Shown here piece after piece: positions 52,070-64,000 of a DNA stretch of 64,000 bases (position 1 is its first letter; each line of letters opens with the position of its first letter). The DNA lies in NCBI RefSeq assembly GCF_050948215.1, contig NW_027488592.1:868001-932000 (forward strand), in the 5' to 3' direction. The notes below the pieces were generated by a model, which worked only from the letters and a program-made list of their open reading frames with translations, was not told the DNA's origin and ran no database searches. This DNA is from Halictus rubicundus. Its lineage: Eukaryota; Arthropoda; Insecta; Hymenoptera; Halictidae. The position numbers and the translations under genes were made by a program.

Positions 52070-55000
52070 ATCCTATCCTCTATCCTATCCTCTATCCTAT
52101 CCTCTATCCTATCCTCTATCCTATCCTATCCCCTTTCCTATCCTATCCTCTATCCTATTATATCCTCTATCCTATCCTATACTCTACCTTATTCTATACT
52201 CTATCCTATCCAATTACCTATCCAATCCTCTATCCTATCCTATCCTCTATCCTATCCTATCCTCTATCCTATCCTCTATCCTATCCTATCCTCTATCCTA
52301 TCCTATCTTCTATCCGATCCTCTATCCTATCCTATCCTCTACTCTATCCTATCCTCTATCCTATTCTATCCTCTATCCTATCCTATCCTCTATCCTATCC
52401 TATCCTCTATCCTATCCTATCCTCTATCCTATCCTATCCTGTATCCTATCCTACCCTCTTTCCAATCCTATCCTCTATCCTATCCTATCCTCTATCCGAT
52501 CCTCTATCCTATCATATCCTCTATCCTATCCTATCCTCTATTTTATCCTATCCTCTATCCTATCCTCTATCGTATCCTCAATCCTATCCTCTATCATATC
52601 CAATCCTCTATCGTATACTCTATCCTATCCTATCCTCTATCCTATCCTATCCTCTATCCTATCCTTTCCTCAATCCTATTATATCCTCTATCCTATCCTA
52701 TCCTCTATCCCATCCTATCCTATCCTCTATCCTATCCTATCCTCTATCCTATCCTATCCTCTATCCTACCCTATCCTCTATCCTATTCTATCCTCTATCC
52801 TATCCTATCCTCTATCCCATCCTATCCTCTATCCTATCCTATCCTCTATCCTATCCTATCCTCTATCCTATCCTCTATCCTATCCTATCATGTATCCTAT
52901 CCTATCCTCTATCCTATCCTATCCTCTATCCTATCCTATCCTCTATCCGATCCTATCCTCTATCCTATCCTCTATCCTATCCTATCCTATCCTGTATCCT
53001 ATCCTATCCTCTATCCTATCCTATCCTCTATCCTATCCTATCCTCTATCCTATCCTATCCTCTATCCTATCCTCTATCCTATCCTCTATCCTATCCTATC
53101 CTCTATCCTATCCTATCCTCTATCCTATATTATCCTCTATCCTATCCTATCCTGTATCCTATCCTATCCTCTATCCTATCCTATCCTCTATCCTATCCTA
53201 TCCTCTATCCTATCCTCTATCCAATCCTATCCTCTATCCTATCCTATCCTCTATCCTATCCTATTCTCTATCCTGTCCTATCCTATCCTCTATCCTATCC
53301 TATCCTCTATCCTATCCTATCCTATCCACTATCCTATCCTATCCTCTATCCTATCCTATCCTCTATCCTATCCTCTATCCTATCCTATCCTCTATCCTAT
53401 CCTCTATCCTATCCTCTATCCTATCCTATCATGTATCCTATCCTATCCTCTATCCTATCCTTTCCTCAATCCTATTATATCCTCTATCCTATCCTATCCT
53501 CTACCCTATCCTATCCTCTATCCTATCCTATCCTTTATCCTATCATATCCTCTATCCTATCCTATCCTCTATCCTATCCTATCCTCTATCTTATTATATC
53601 CTCTATCCTATCCTATCCTCTACCTTATCCTATACTCTATCCTATCCAATTACCTATCCTATCCTCTATCCTATCCTATCCTCTATCCTATCCTCTATCC
53701 TATCCTCTATCCTATCCTCTACCCTATCCTATCCTCTATAATATCGTTTACTCTATCATATCCTATCCTCTATCCTATCCTATCCTCGATCCCATCCTAT
53801 CCTCTATCTTATTATATCCTCTATCCTATCCTATCCTCTACCTTATCCTATACTCTATCCTATCCAATTACCTATCCTATCCTCTATCCTATCCTATCCT
53901 CTATCCTATCCTCTATCCTATCCTCTATCCTATCCTATCCTCTATCCTATCCTATCCTCTATCCTATCCTATCCTCTATCCTATCCTATCCTCTATCCTA
54001 TCCTATCCTCTATCCTATCCTATCCTCTATCCTATCCTATCCTCTATCCTATCCTATCCTCTATCCTATCCTATCCTCTATCCTATCCTATCCTCTATCC
54101 TATCCTCTATCCTATCCTATCCTCTATCCTATCCTATCCTCTATCCTATCCTATCCTCTATCCTATCCTCTATCCTATCCTCTATCCTATCCTCTATCCT
54201 ATCCTCTATCCTATCCTATCCCCTTTCCTATCCTATCCTCTATCCTATTATATCCTCTATCCTATCCTATACTCTACCTTATTCTATACTCTATCCTATC
54301 CAATTACCTATCCAATCCTCTATCCTATCCTATCCTCTATCCTATCCTATCCTCTATCCTATCCTCTATCCTATCCTATCCTCTATCCTATCCTATCTTC
54401 TATCCGATCCTCTATCCTATCCTATCCTCTACTCTATCCTATCCTCTATCCTATTCTATCCTCTATCCTATCCTATCCTCTATCCTATCCTATCCTCTAT
54501 CCTATCCTATCCTCTATCCTATCCTATCCTGTATCCTATCCTACCCTCTTTCCAATCCTATCCTCTATCCTATCCTATCCTCTATCCGATCCTCTATCCT
54601 ATCATATCCTCTATCCTATCCTATCCTCTATTTTATCCTATCCTCTATCCTATCCTCTATCGTATCCTCAATCCTATCCTCTATCATATCCAATCCTCTA
54701 TCGTATACTCTATCCTATCCTATCCTCTATCCTATCCTATCCTCTATCCTATCCTTTCCTCAATCCTATTATATCCTCTATCCTATCCTATCCTCTATCC
54801 CATCCTATCCTATCCTCTATCCTATCCTATCCTCTATCCTATCCTATCCTCTATCCTACCCTATCCTCTATCCTATTCTATCCTCTATCCTATCCTATCC
54901 TCTATCCCATCCTATCCTCTATCCTATCCTATCCTCTATCCTATCCTATCCTCTATCCTATCCTCTATCCTATCCTATCATGTATCCTATCCTATCCTCT

Positions 55001-55440
55001 ATCCTATCCTATCCTCTATCCTATCCTATCCTCTATCCGATCCTATCCTCTATCCTATCCTCTATCCTATCCTATCCTATCCTGTATCCTATCCTATCCT
55101 CTATCCTATCCTATCCTCTATCCTATCCTATCCTCTATCCTATCCTATCCTCTATCCTATCCTCTATCCTATCCTCTATCCTATCCTATCCTCTATCCTA
55201 TCCTATCCTCTATCCTATATTATCCTCTATCCTATCCTATCCTGTATCCTATCCTATCCTCTATCCTATCCTATCCTCTATCCTATCCTATCCTCTATCC
55301 TATCCTCTATCCAATCCTATCCTCTATCCTATCCTATCCTCTATCCTATCCTATCCTCTATCCTGTCCTATCCTATCCTCTATCCTATCCTATCCTCTAT
55401 CCTATCCTATCCTATCCACTATCCTATCCTATTCTCTATC
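52070..55440. repeat. 2,090-bp tandem duplication in block C
   Basis: CCCTTTCC 52131/54221, ACTCTATCC 52341/54431, CATGTATCC 52889/54979 and TATCCTATATTATCC 53121/55211 all sit 2,090 bp apart. The copies differ at TATTCTC, which is near 53264 in the first and near 55427 in the second. Confidence 0.87.
53717..53800. repeat. Isolated type A fragment inside block C
   Basis: About 85 bp carrying CTCTATAATATCGTTTACTC and CTCGATCCCATCC, both diagnostic of family A, is the only such sequence in the last 12.5 kb. The C-type sequence on its two sides (CTTATTATATCC ... CTACCTTATCC ... CCAATTACC) is the same segment repeated 218 bp apart (53584 and 53802). Confidence 0.8.
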
Positions 55441-55799
55441 CTATCCTATCCTCTATCCTATCCTATCCTCTATCCTATCCTATCCTGTATCCTATCCTAC
55501 CCTCTTTCCAATCCTATCCTCTATCCTATCCTATCCTCTATCCTATCCTATCCTCTATCCTATCCTATCCTCTATCCTATCCTCTATCCAATCCTATCCT
55601 CTATCCTATCCTATCCTCTATCCTATCCTATCCTCTATCCTGTCCTATCCTATCCTCTATCCTATCCTATCCTCTATCCTATCCTATCCTATCCACTATC
55701 CTATCCTATCCTCTATCCTATCCTATCCTCTATCCTATTCTATCCTCTATCCTATCCTATCCTCTATCCTATCCTATCCTCTATCCTATCCTATCCTCT

Positions 55800-58700
55800 A
55801 TCCTATCCTATCCTGTATCCTATCCTACCCTCTTTCCAATCCTATCCTCTATCCTATCCTATCCTCTATCCGATCCTCTATCCTATCATATCCTCTATCC
55901 TATCCTATCCTCTATTTTATCCTATCCTCTATCCTATCCTCTATCGTATCCTCAATCCTATCCTCTATCATATCCAATCCTCTATCGTATACTCTATCCT
56001 ATCCTATCCTCTATCCTATCCTATCCTCTATCCTATCCTTTCCTCAATCCTATTATATCCTCTATCCTATCCTATCCTCTATCCCATCCTATCCTATCCT
56101 CTATCCTATCCTATCCTCTATCCTATCCTATCCTCTATCCTACCCTATCCTCTATCCTATTCTATCCTCTATCCTATCCTATCCTCTATCCCATCCTATC
56201 CTCTATCCTATCCTATCCTCTATCCTATCCTATCCTCTATCCTATCCTCTATCCTATCCTATCATGTATCCTATCCTATCCTCTATCCTATCCTATCCTC
56301 TATCCTATCCTATCCTCTATCCGATCCTATCCTCTATCCTATCCTCTATCCTATCCTATCCTATCCTGTATCCTATCCTATCCTCTATCCTATCCTATCC
56401 TCTATCCTATCCTATCCTCTATCCTATCCTATCCTCTATCCTATCCTCTATCCTATCCTCTATCCTATCCTATCCTCTATCCTATCCTATCCTCTATCCT
56501 ATATTATCCTCTATCCTATCCTATCCTGTATCCTATCCTATCCTCTATCCTATCCTATCCTCTATCCTATCCTATCCTCTATCCTATCCTCTATCCAATC
56601 CTATCCTCTATCCTATCCTATCCTCTATCCTATCCTATCCTCTATCCTGTCCTATCCTATCCTCTATCCTATCCTATCCTCTATCCTATCCTATCCTATC
56701 CACTATCCTATCCTATCCTCTATCCTATCCTATCATGTATCCTATCCTATCCTCTATCCTATCCTTTCCTCAATCCTATTATATCCTCTATCCTATCCTA
56801 TCCTCTACCCTATCCTATCCTCTATCCTATCCTATCATTTATCCTATCATATCCTCTATCCTATCCTATCCTCTATCCTATCCTATCCTCTATCTTATTA
56901 TATCCTCTATCCTATCCTATCCTCTACCTTATCCTATACTCTATCCTATCCAATTACCTATCCTATCCTCTATCCTATCCTATCCTCTATCCTATCCTCT
57001 ATCCTATCCTCTATCCTATCCTATCCTCTATCCTATCCTATCCTCTATCCTATCCTATCCTCTATCCTATCCTATCCTCTATCCTATCCTATCCTCTATC
57101 CTATCCTCTATCCTATCCTATCCTCTATCCTATCCTATCCTCTATCCTATCCTATCCTCTATCCTATCCTATCCTCTATCCTATCCTATCCTCTATCCTA
57201 TCCTCTATCCTATCCTCTATCCTATCCTCTATCCTATCCTCTATCCTATCCTCTATCCTATCCTATCCCCTTTCCTATCCTATCCTCTATCCTATTATAT
57301 CCTCTATCCTATCCTATACTCTACCTTATTCTATACTCTATCCTATCCAATTACCTATCCAATCCTCTATCCTATCATATCCTCTATCCTATCCTATCCT
57401 CTATTTTATCCTATCCTCTATCCTATCCTCTATCGTATCCTCAATCCTATCCTCTATCATATCCAATCCTCTATCGTATACTCTATCCTATCCTATCCTC
57501 TATCCTATCCTATCCTCTATCCTATCCTTTCCTCAATCCTATTATATCCTCTATCCTATCCTATCCTCTATCCCATCCTATCCTATCCTCTATCCTATCC
57601 TATCCTCTATCCTATCCTATCCTCTATCCTATCCTATCCTCTATCCGATCCTATCCTCTATCCTATCCTCTATCCTATCCTATCCTATCCTGTATCCTAT
57701 CCTATCCTCTATCCTATCCTATCCTCTATCCTATCCTATCCTCTATCCTATCCTATCCTCTATCCTATCCTCTATCCTATCCTCTATCCTATCCTATCCT
57801 CTATCCTATCCTATCCTCTATCCTATATTATCCTCTATCCTATCCTATCCTGTATCCTATCCTATCCTCTATCCTATCCTATCCTCTATCCTATCCTATC
57901 CTCTATCCTATCCTCTATCCAATCCTATCCTCTATCCTATCCTATCCTCTATCCTATCCTATCCTATCCACTATCCTATCCTATCCTCTATCCTATCCTA
58001 TCCTCTATCCTATCCTATCCTCTATCCTATCCTATCCTGTATCCTATCCTACCCTCTTTCCAATCCTATCCTCTATCCTATCCTATCCTCTATCCTATCC
58101 TATCCTCTATCCTATCCTATCCTCTATCCTATCCTCTATCCAATCCTATCCTCTATCCTATCCTATCCTCTATCCTATCCTATCCTCTATCCTGTCCTAT
58201 CCTATCCTCTATCCTATCCTATCCTCTATCCTATCCTATCCTATCCACTATCCTATCCTATCCTCTATCCTATCCTATCCTCTATCCTATTCTATCCTCT
58301 ATCCTATCCTATCCTCTATCCTATCCTATCCTCTATCCTATCCTATCCTCTATCCTATCCTATCCTGTATCCTATCCTACCCTCTTTCCAATCCTATCCT
58401 CTATCCTATCCTATCCTCTATCCGATCCTCTATCCTATCATATCCTCTATCCTATCCTATCCTCTATTTTATCCTATCCTCTATCCTATCCTCTATCGTA
58501 TCCTCAATCCTATCCTCTATCATATCCAATCCTCTATCGTATACTCTATCCTATCCTATCCTCTATCCTATCCTATCCTCTATCCTATCCTTTCCTCAAT
58601 CCTATTATATCCTCTATCCTATCCTATCCTCTATCCCATCCTATCCTATCCTCTATCCTATCCTATCCTCTATCCTATCCTATCCTCTATCCTACCCTAT

Positions 58701-60300
58701 CCTCTATCCTATTCTATCCTCTATCCTATCCTATCCTCTATCCCATCCTATCCTCTATCCTATCCTATCCTCTATCCTATCCTATCCTCTATCCTATCCT
58801 CTATCCTATCCTATCATGTATCCTATCCTATCCTCTATCCTATCCTATCCTCTATATCCTATCCTATCCTCTATCCGATCCTATCCTCTATCCTATCCTC
58901 TATCCTATCCTATCCTATCCTGTATCCTATCCTATCCTCTATCCTATCCTATCCTCTCCTATCCTATCCTCTATCCTATCGTATCCTCTATCCTATCCTC
59001 TATCCTATCCTCTATCCTATCCTATCCTCTATCCTATCCTATCCTCTATCCTATATTATCCTCTATCCTATCCTATCCTGTATCCTATCCTATCCTCTAT
59101 CCTATCCTATCCTCTATCCTATCCTATCCTCTATCCTATCCTCTATCCAATCCTATCCTCTATCCTATCCTATCCTCTATCCTATCCTATCCTCTATCCT
59201 GTCCTATCCTATCCTCTATCCTATCCTATCCTCTATCCTATCCTATCCTATCCACTATCCTATCCTATCCTCTATCCTATCCTATCCTCTATCCTATCCT
59301 CTATCCTATCCTATCCTCTATCCTATCCTCTATCCTATCCTATCATGTATCCTATCCTATCCTCTATCCTATCCTTTCCTCAATCCTATTATATCCTCTA
59401 TCCTATCCTATCCTCTACCCTATCCTATCCTCTATCCTATCCTATCATTTATCCTATCATATCCTCTATCCTATCCTATCCTCTATCCTATCCTATCCTC
59501 TATCTTATTATATCCTCTATCCTATCCTATCCTCTACCTTATCCTATACTCTATCCTATCCAATTACCTATCCTATCCTCTATCCTATCCTATCCTCTAT
59601 CCTATCCTCTATCCTATCCTCTATCCTATCCTATCCTCTATCCTATCCTATCCTCTATCCTATCCTATCCTCTATCCTATCCTATCCTCTATCCTATCCT
59701 ATCCTCTATCCTATCCTCTATCCTATCCTATCCTCTATCCTATCCTATCCTCTATCCTATCCTATCCTCTATCCTATCCTATCCTCTATCCTATCCTATC
59801 CTCTATCCTATCCTCTATCCTATCCTCTATCCTATCCTCTATCCTATCCTCTATCCTATCCTCTATCCTATCCTATCCCCTTTCCTATCCTATCCTCTAT
59901 CCTATTATATCCTCTATCCTATCCTATACTCTACCTTATTCTATACTCTATCCTATCCAATTACCTATCCAATCCTCTATCCTATCATATCCTCTATCCT
60001 ATCCTATCCTCTATTTTATCCTATCCTCTATCCTATCCTCTATCGTATCCTCAATCCTATCCTCTATCATATCCAATCCTCTATCGTATACTCTATCCTA
60101 TCCTATCCTCTATCCTATCCTATCCTCTATCCTATCCTATCCTCAATCCTATTATATCCTCTATCCTATCCTATCCTCTATCCCATCCTATCCTATCCTC
60201 TATCCTATCCTATCCTCTATCCTATCCTATCCTCTATCCTATCCTATCCTCTATCCGATCCTATCCTCTATCCTATCCTCTATCCTATCCTATCCTATCC
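55800..60300. repeat. 2,552/2,610-bp tandem duplication in block C
   Basis: CTATTTTATCC (55913/58465) and CATGTATCC (56263/58815) repeat at 2,552 bp. Further on CATGTATCC (56734/59344), TATCATTTATCC (56831/59441) and CCCCTTTCC (57271/59881) repeat at 2,610 bp. The second copy has gained 58 bp between 58,815 and 59,344, mostly extra CTATCCTCTATCC words. Confidence 0.85.
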
Positions 60301-60689
60301 TGTATCCTGTCCTATCCTCTATCCCATCCTATCCTCTATCCTATCCTATCCTCTATCCTATCCTATCCTCTATCCTATCCTCTATCCTATCCTCTATCCT
60401 ATCCTATCCTCTATCCTATCCTATCCTCTATCCTATCCTATCATCTATCCTATCCTATCCTCTATCCTATCCTATCCTCTATCCTATCCTATCCTCTATC
60501 CTATCCTATCCTCTATCCCTATCCTATCCTCTATCCTATCCTATCCTCTATCCTATCCTATCCTCTATCCTATCCTATCCTCTATCCTATCCTATCCTCT
60601 ATCCTATCCTCTATCCTATCCTATCCTCTATCCTATCCTATCCTCTATCCTATCCTCTATCCTATCCTCTATCCTATCCTCTATCCTAT

Positions 60690-63400
60690 CCTATCCCCTT
60701 TCCTATCCTATCCTCTATCCTATCCTATCCTCTATCCTATTATATCCTCTATCCTATCCTATACTCTACCTTATTCTATACTCTATCCTATCCAATTACC
60801 TATCCAATCCTCTATCCTATCCTATCCTCTATCCTATCCTATCCTCTATCCTATCCTCTATCCTATCCTATCCTCTATCCTATCCTATCTTCTATCCGAT
60901 CCTCTATCCTATCCTATCCTCTACTCTATCCTATCCTCTATCCTATTCTATCCTCTATCCTATCCTATCCTCTATCCTATCCTATCCTCTATCCTATCCT
61001 ATCCTCTATCCTATCCTATCCTGTATCCTATCCTACCCTCTTTCCAATCCTATCCTCTATCCTATCCTATCCTCTATCCGATCATCTATCCTATCATATC
61101 CTCTATCCTATCCTATCCTCTATTTTATCCTATCCTCTATCCTATCCTCTATCCTATCCTATCCTCTATCCTATCCTCTATCCTATCCTATCCTCTATCC
61201 TATCCTATCTTCTATCCGATCCTCTATCCTATCCTATCCTCTAGTCTATCCTATCCTCTATCCTATTCTATCCTCTATCCTATCCTATCCTCTATCCTAT
61301 CCTATCCTCTATCCTATCCTATCCTCTATCCTATCCTATCCTCTATCCTATCCTTTCCTCAATCCTATTATATCCTCTATCCTATCCTATCCTCTACCCT
61401 ATCCTATCCTCTATCCTATCCTATCCTTTATCCTATCATATCCTCTATCCTATCCTATCCTCTATCCTATCCTATCCTCTATCTTATTATATCCTCTATC
61501 CTATCCTATCCTCTACCTTATCCTATACTCTATCCTATCCAATTACCTATCCTATCCTCTATCCTATCCTATCCTCTATCCTATCCTCTATCCTATCCTA
61601 TCCTCTACCCTATCCTATCCTCTATCCTATCCTATCCTTTATCCTATCATATCCTCTATCCTATCCTATCCTCTATCCTATCCTATCCTCTATCTTATTA
61701 TATCCTCTATCCTATCCTATCCTCTACCTTATCCCATACTCTATCCTATCCAATTACCTATCCTATCCTCTATCCTATCCTATCCTCTATCCTATCCTCT
61801 ATCCTATCCTCTATCCTATCCTATCCTCTATCCTATCCTATCGTCTATCCTATCCTATCCTCTATCCTATCCTATCCTCTATCCTATCCTATCCTCTATC
61901 CTATCCTCTATCCTATCCTATCCTCTATCCTATCCTATCCTCTATCCTATCCTATCCTCTATCCTATCCTATCCTCTATCCTATCCTCTATCCTATCCTC
62001 TATCCTATCCTCTATCCTATCCTCTATCATATCCTCTATCCTATCCTATCCCCTTTCCTATCCTATCCTCTATCCTATTATATCCTCTATCCTATCCTAT
62101 ACTCTACCTTATTCTATACTCTATCCTATCCAATTACCTATCCAATCCTCTATCCTATCATATCCTCTATCCTATCCTATCCTCTATTTTATCCTATCCT
62201 CTATCCTATCCTCTATCGTATCCTCAATCCTATCCTCTATCATATCCAATCCTCTATCGTATACTCTATCCTATCCTATCCTCTATCCTATCCTATCCTC
62301 TATCCTATCCTTTCCTCAATCCTATTATATCCTCTATCCTATCCTATCCTCTATCCCATCCTATCCTATCCTCTATCCTATCCTATCCTCTATCCTATCC
62401 TATCCTCTATCCTACCCTATCCTCTATCCTATTCTATCCTCTATCCTATCCTATCCTCTATCCCATCCTATCCTCTATCCTATCCTATCCTCTATCCTAT
62501 CCTATCCTCTATCCTATCCTCTATCCTATCCTATCATGTATCCTATCCTATCCTCTATCCTATCCTATCCTCTATCCTATCCTATCCTCTATCCGATCCT
62601 ATCCTCTATCCTATCCTCTATCCTATCCTATCCTATCCTGTATCCTATCCTATCCTCTATCCCATCCTATCCTCTATCCTATCCTATCCTCTATCCTATC
62701 CTATCCTCTATCCTATCCTCTATCCTATCCTATCCTCTATCCTATCCTATCCTCTATCCTATCCTATCCTCTATCCTATCCTATCCTCTATCCTATCCTA
62801 TCCTCTATCCTATCCTATCCTCTATCCTATCCTATCCTCTATCCTATCCTATCCTCTATCCTATCCTATCCTCTATCCTATCCTATCCTCTATCCTATCC
62901 TATCCTCTATCCTATCCTCTATCCTATCCTCTATCCTATCCTATCCCCTTTCCTATCCTATCCTCTATCCTATCCTATCCTCTATCCTATTATATCCTCT
63001 ATCCTATCCTATACTCTACCTTATTCTATACTCTATCCTATCCAATTACCTATCCAATCCTCTATCCTATCCTATCCTCTATCCTATCCTATCCTCTATC
63101 CTATCCTCTATCCTATCCTATCCTCTATCCTATCCTATCTTCTATCCGATCCTCTATCCTATCCTATCCTCTACTCTATCCTATCCTCTATCCTATTCTA
63201 TCCTCTATCCTATCCTATCCTCTATCCTATCCTATCCTCTATCCTATCCTATCCTCTATCCTATCCTATCCTGTATCCTATCCTACCCTCTTTCCAATCC
63301 TATCCTCTATCCTATCCTATCCTCTATCCGATCATCTATCCTATCATATCCTCTATCCTATCCTATCCTCTATTTTATCCTATCCTCTATCCTATCCTCT
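60690..63400. repeat. 2,250-bp duplication near the window end
   Basis: CCCCTTTCC (60695/62945), CTACTCTATCC (60921/63171) and TATTTTATCC (61121/63371) keep a 2,250-bp offset. Between them lie a second C-type cluster (CCCCTTTCC near 62046) and one TATCGTC variant near 61841. Confidence 0.83.
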
Positions 63401-64000
63401 ATCGTATCCTCAATCCTATCCTCTATCATATCCAATCCTCTATCGTATACTCTATCCTATCCTACCCTCTATCCTATCCTATCCTCTATCCTATCCTTTC
63501 CTCAATCCTATTATATCCTCTATCCTATCCTATCCTCTATCCCATCCTATTCTATCCTCTATCCTATCCTATCCTCTATCCTATCCTATCCTATCCTCTA
63601 TACTATCCTATCCTCTATCCTATCCTATCCTCTATCCTATCCTATCCTCTATCCTATCCTATCCTCTATCCTATCCTCTATCCTATCCTCTATCCTATCC
63701 TATCCTCTATCCTATCCTATCCTCTATCCTATATTATCCTCTATCCTATCCTATCCTGTATCCTATCCTATCCTTTATCCTATCCTATCCTCTATCCTAT
63801 CCTATCCTCTATCCTATCCTCTATCCTATCCTCTATCCTATCCTCAATCCTATCCTCTATCCTATCCTATCCTCAATCCTATCCTATCCTCTATTCTATC
63901 CTATCCTCTATCATATACTATCCTCTATCCTATCCTATCCTATATCCTATCCTATCTTCTATCCGATTCTCTATCCTATCCTATCCTCTATCCTATCCTA

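Larger units (their letters stand above)
51480..64000. repeat. Satellite block C (CATGTATCC / CCCCTTTCC type)
   Basis: A third higher-order family. Markers are CATGTATCC (about 52889, 53430, 54979, 56263, 56734, 58815, 59344, 62535), CCCCTTTCC, CTATTTTATCC, CCTGTATCCTATCCTACCC with CTTTCCAATCC, TATATTATCC and CCTGTCC. It shares CCAATTACC and CTTATTATATCC with type B, so it is probably derived from or mixed with B. Stretches between markers are purer 12-bp repeat than in A or B. The right edge is cut by the window. Confidence 0.85.

Noticed and set aside
1..64000. CRISPR array
   Set aside because: There are no constant repeats separated by unique spacers; everything between markers is the same two words.
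1..64000. Telomere repeat array
   Set aside because: No TTAGG or related canonical telomeric unit is seen. The repeat is heterogeneous and organised in higher-order units, unlike a telomerase product. A subtelomeric location remains possible but is unsupported.

Overview
The window is almost entirely a pentamer/heptamer satellite from a eukaryotic, probably arthropod, genome. One apparently full-length non-LTR retrotransposon of the R1 clade interrupts it. The arthropod call rests only on the retrotransposon family; nothing else in the window identifies the host, and no cellular gene, tRNA or rRNA is visible.

Layout: satellite 1-13,684; retrotransposon about 13,686-19,798 on the minus strand; satellite 19,799-64,000. 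The satellite is written with two words, TATCC (5 bp) and TATCCTC (7 bp). Joined, they give the dominant 12-bp unit TATCCTATCCTC, and extra 5-mers (17 bp) or lone 7-mers change the spacing. The plus strand is almost free of G; its complement is the purine-rich GGATAGGATAGA strand. Sparse point variants (for example AATATCGTTT, TACTAACG, CCAATTACC, TCTATGC, CATGTATCC, CCCCTTTCC) recur in fixed order. They define higher-order repeats (HORs) that I sort into three families. A (AATATCGTTT type) covers about 1-6,660, 11,885-22,500 (split by the retrotransposon), 31,350-34,540, 39,390-40,110 and 44,775-47,855. B (TACTAACG/CCAATTACC type, roughly 1.4-1.85 kb units) lies between the A blocks. C (CATGTATCC/CCCCTTTCC type) covers about 51,480-64,000. 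A and B alternate, and several exact-offset duplications (63 bp, 182 bp, 1,207 bp, 1,545 bp, 2,090 bp, 2,577 bp, about 2.6 kb, 2,250 bp and 13.3 kb) are nested in them.

The retrotransposon has a short 5' leader, ORF1 (gag-like, coiled coil, conserved R1-clade domain, three zinc knuckles), ORF2 (APE-type endonuclease, reverse transcriptase, C-terminal CCHC) and a GC-rich 3' UTR ending in poly(A), seen as a run of T on the plus strand. Both frames are open and all catalytic motifs are present, so the copy looks young. ORF1 would package the RNA, and ORF2 would nick the satellite and copy the RNA into it by target-primed reverse transcription. The junctions fit a nick after TATCCTAT on the pyrimidine strand. 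The ORF1/ORF2 junction is odd: ORF2 has no ATG before its endonuclease motif, a TAG sits just upstream in its frame, and a run of nine C/G lies next to it.

Long open frames in the satellite (up to about 1,300 codons of LSYP/ILYP/ILSS tetrapeptides) follow from the 12-bp period being a multiple of three. I do not call them genes. All block boundaries are read by eye from marker variants and are approximate.
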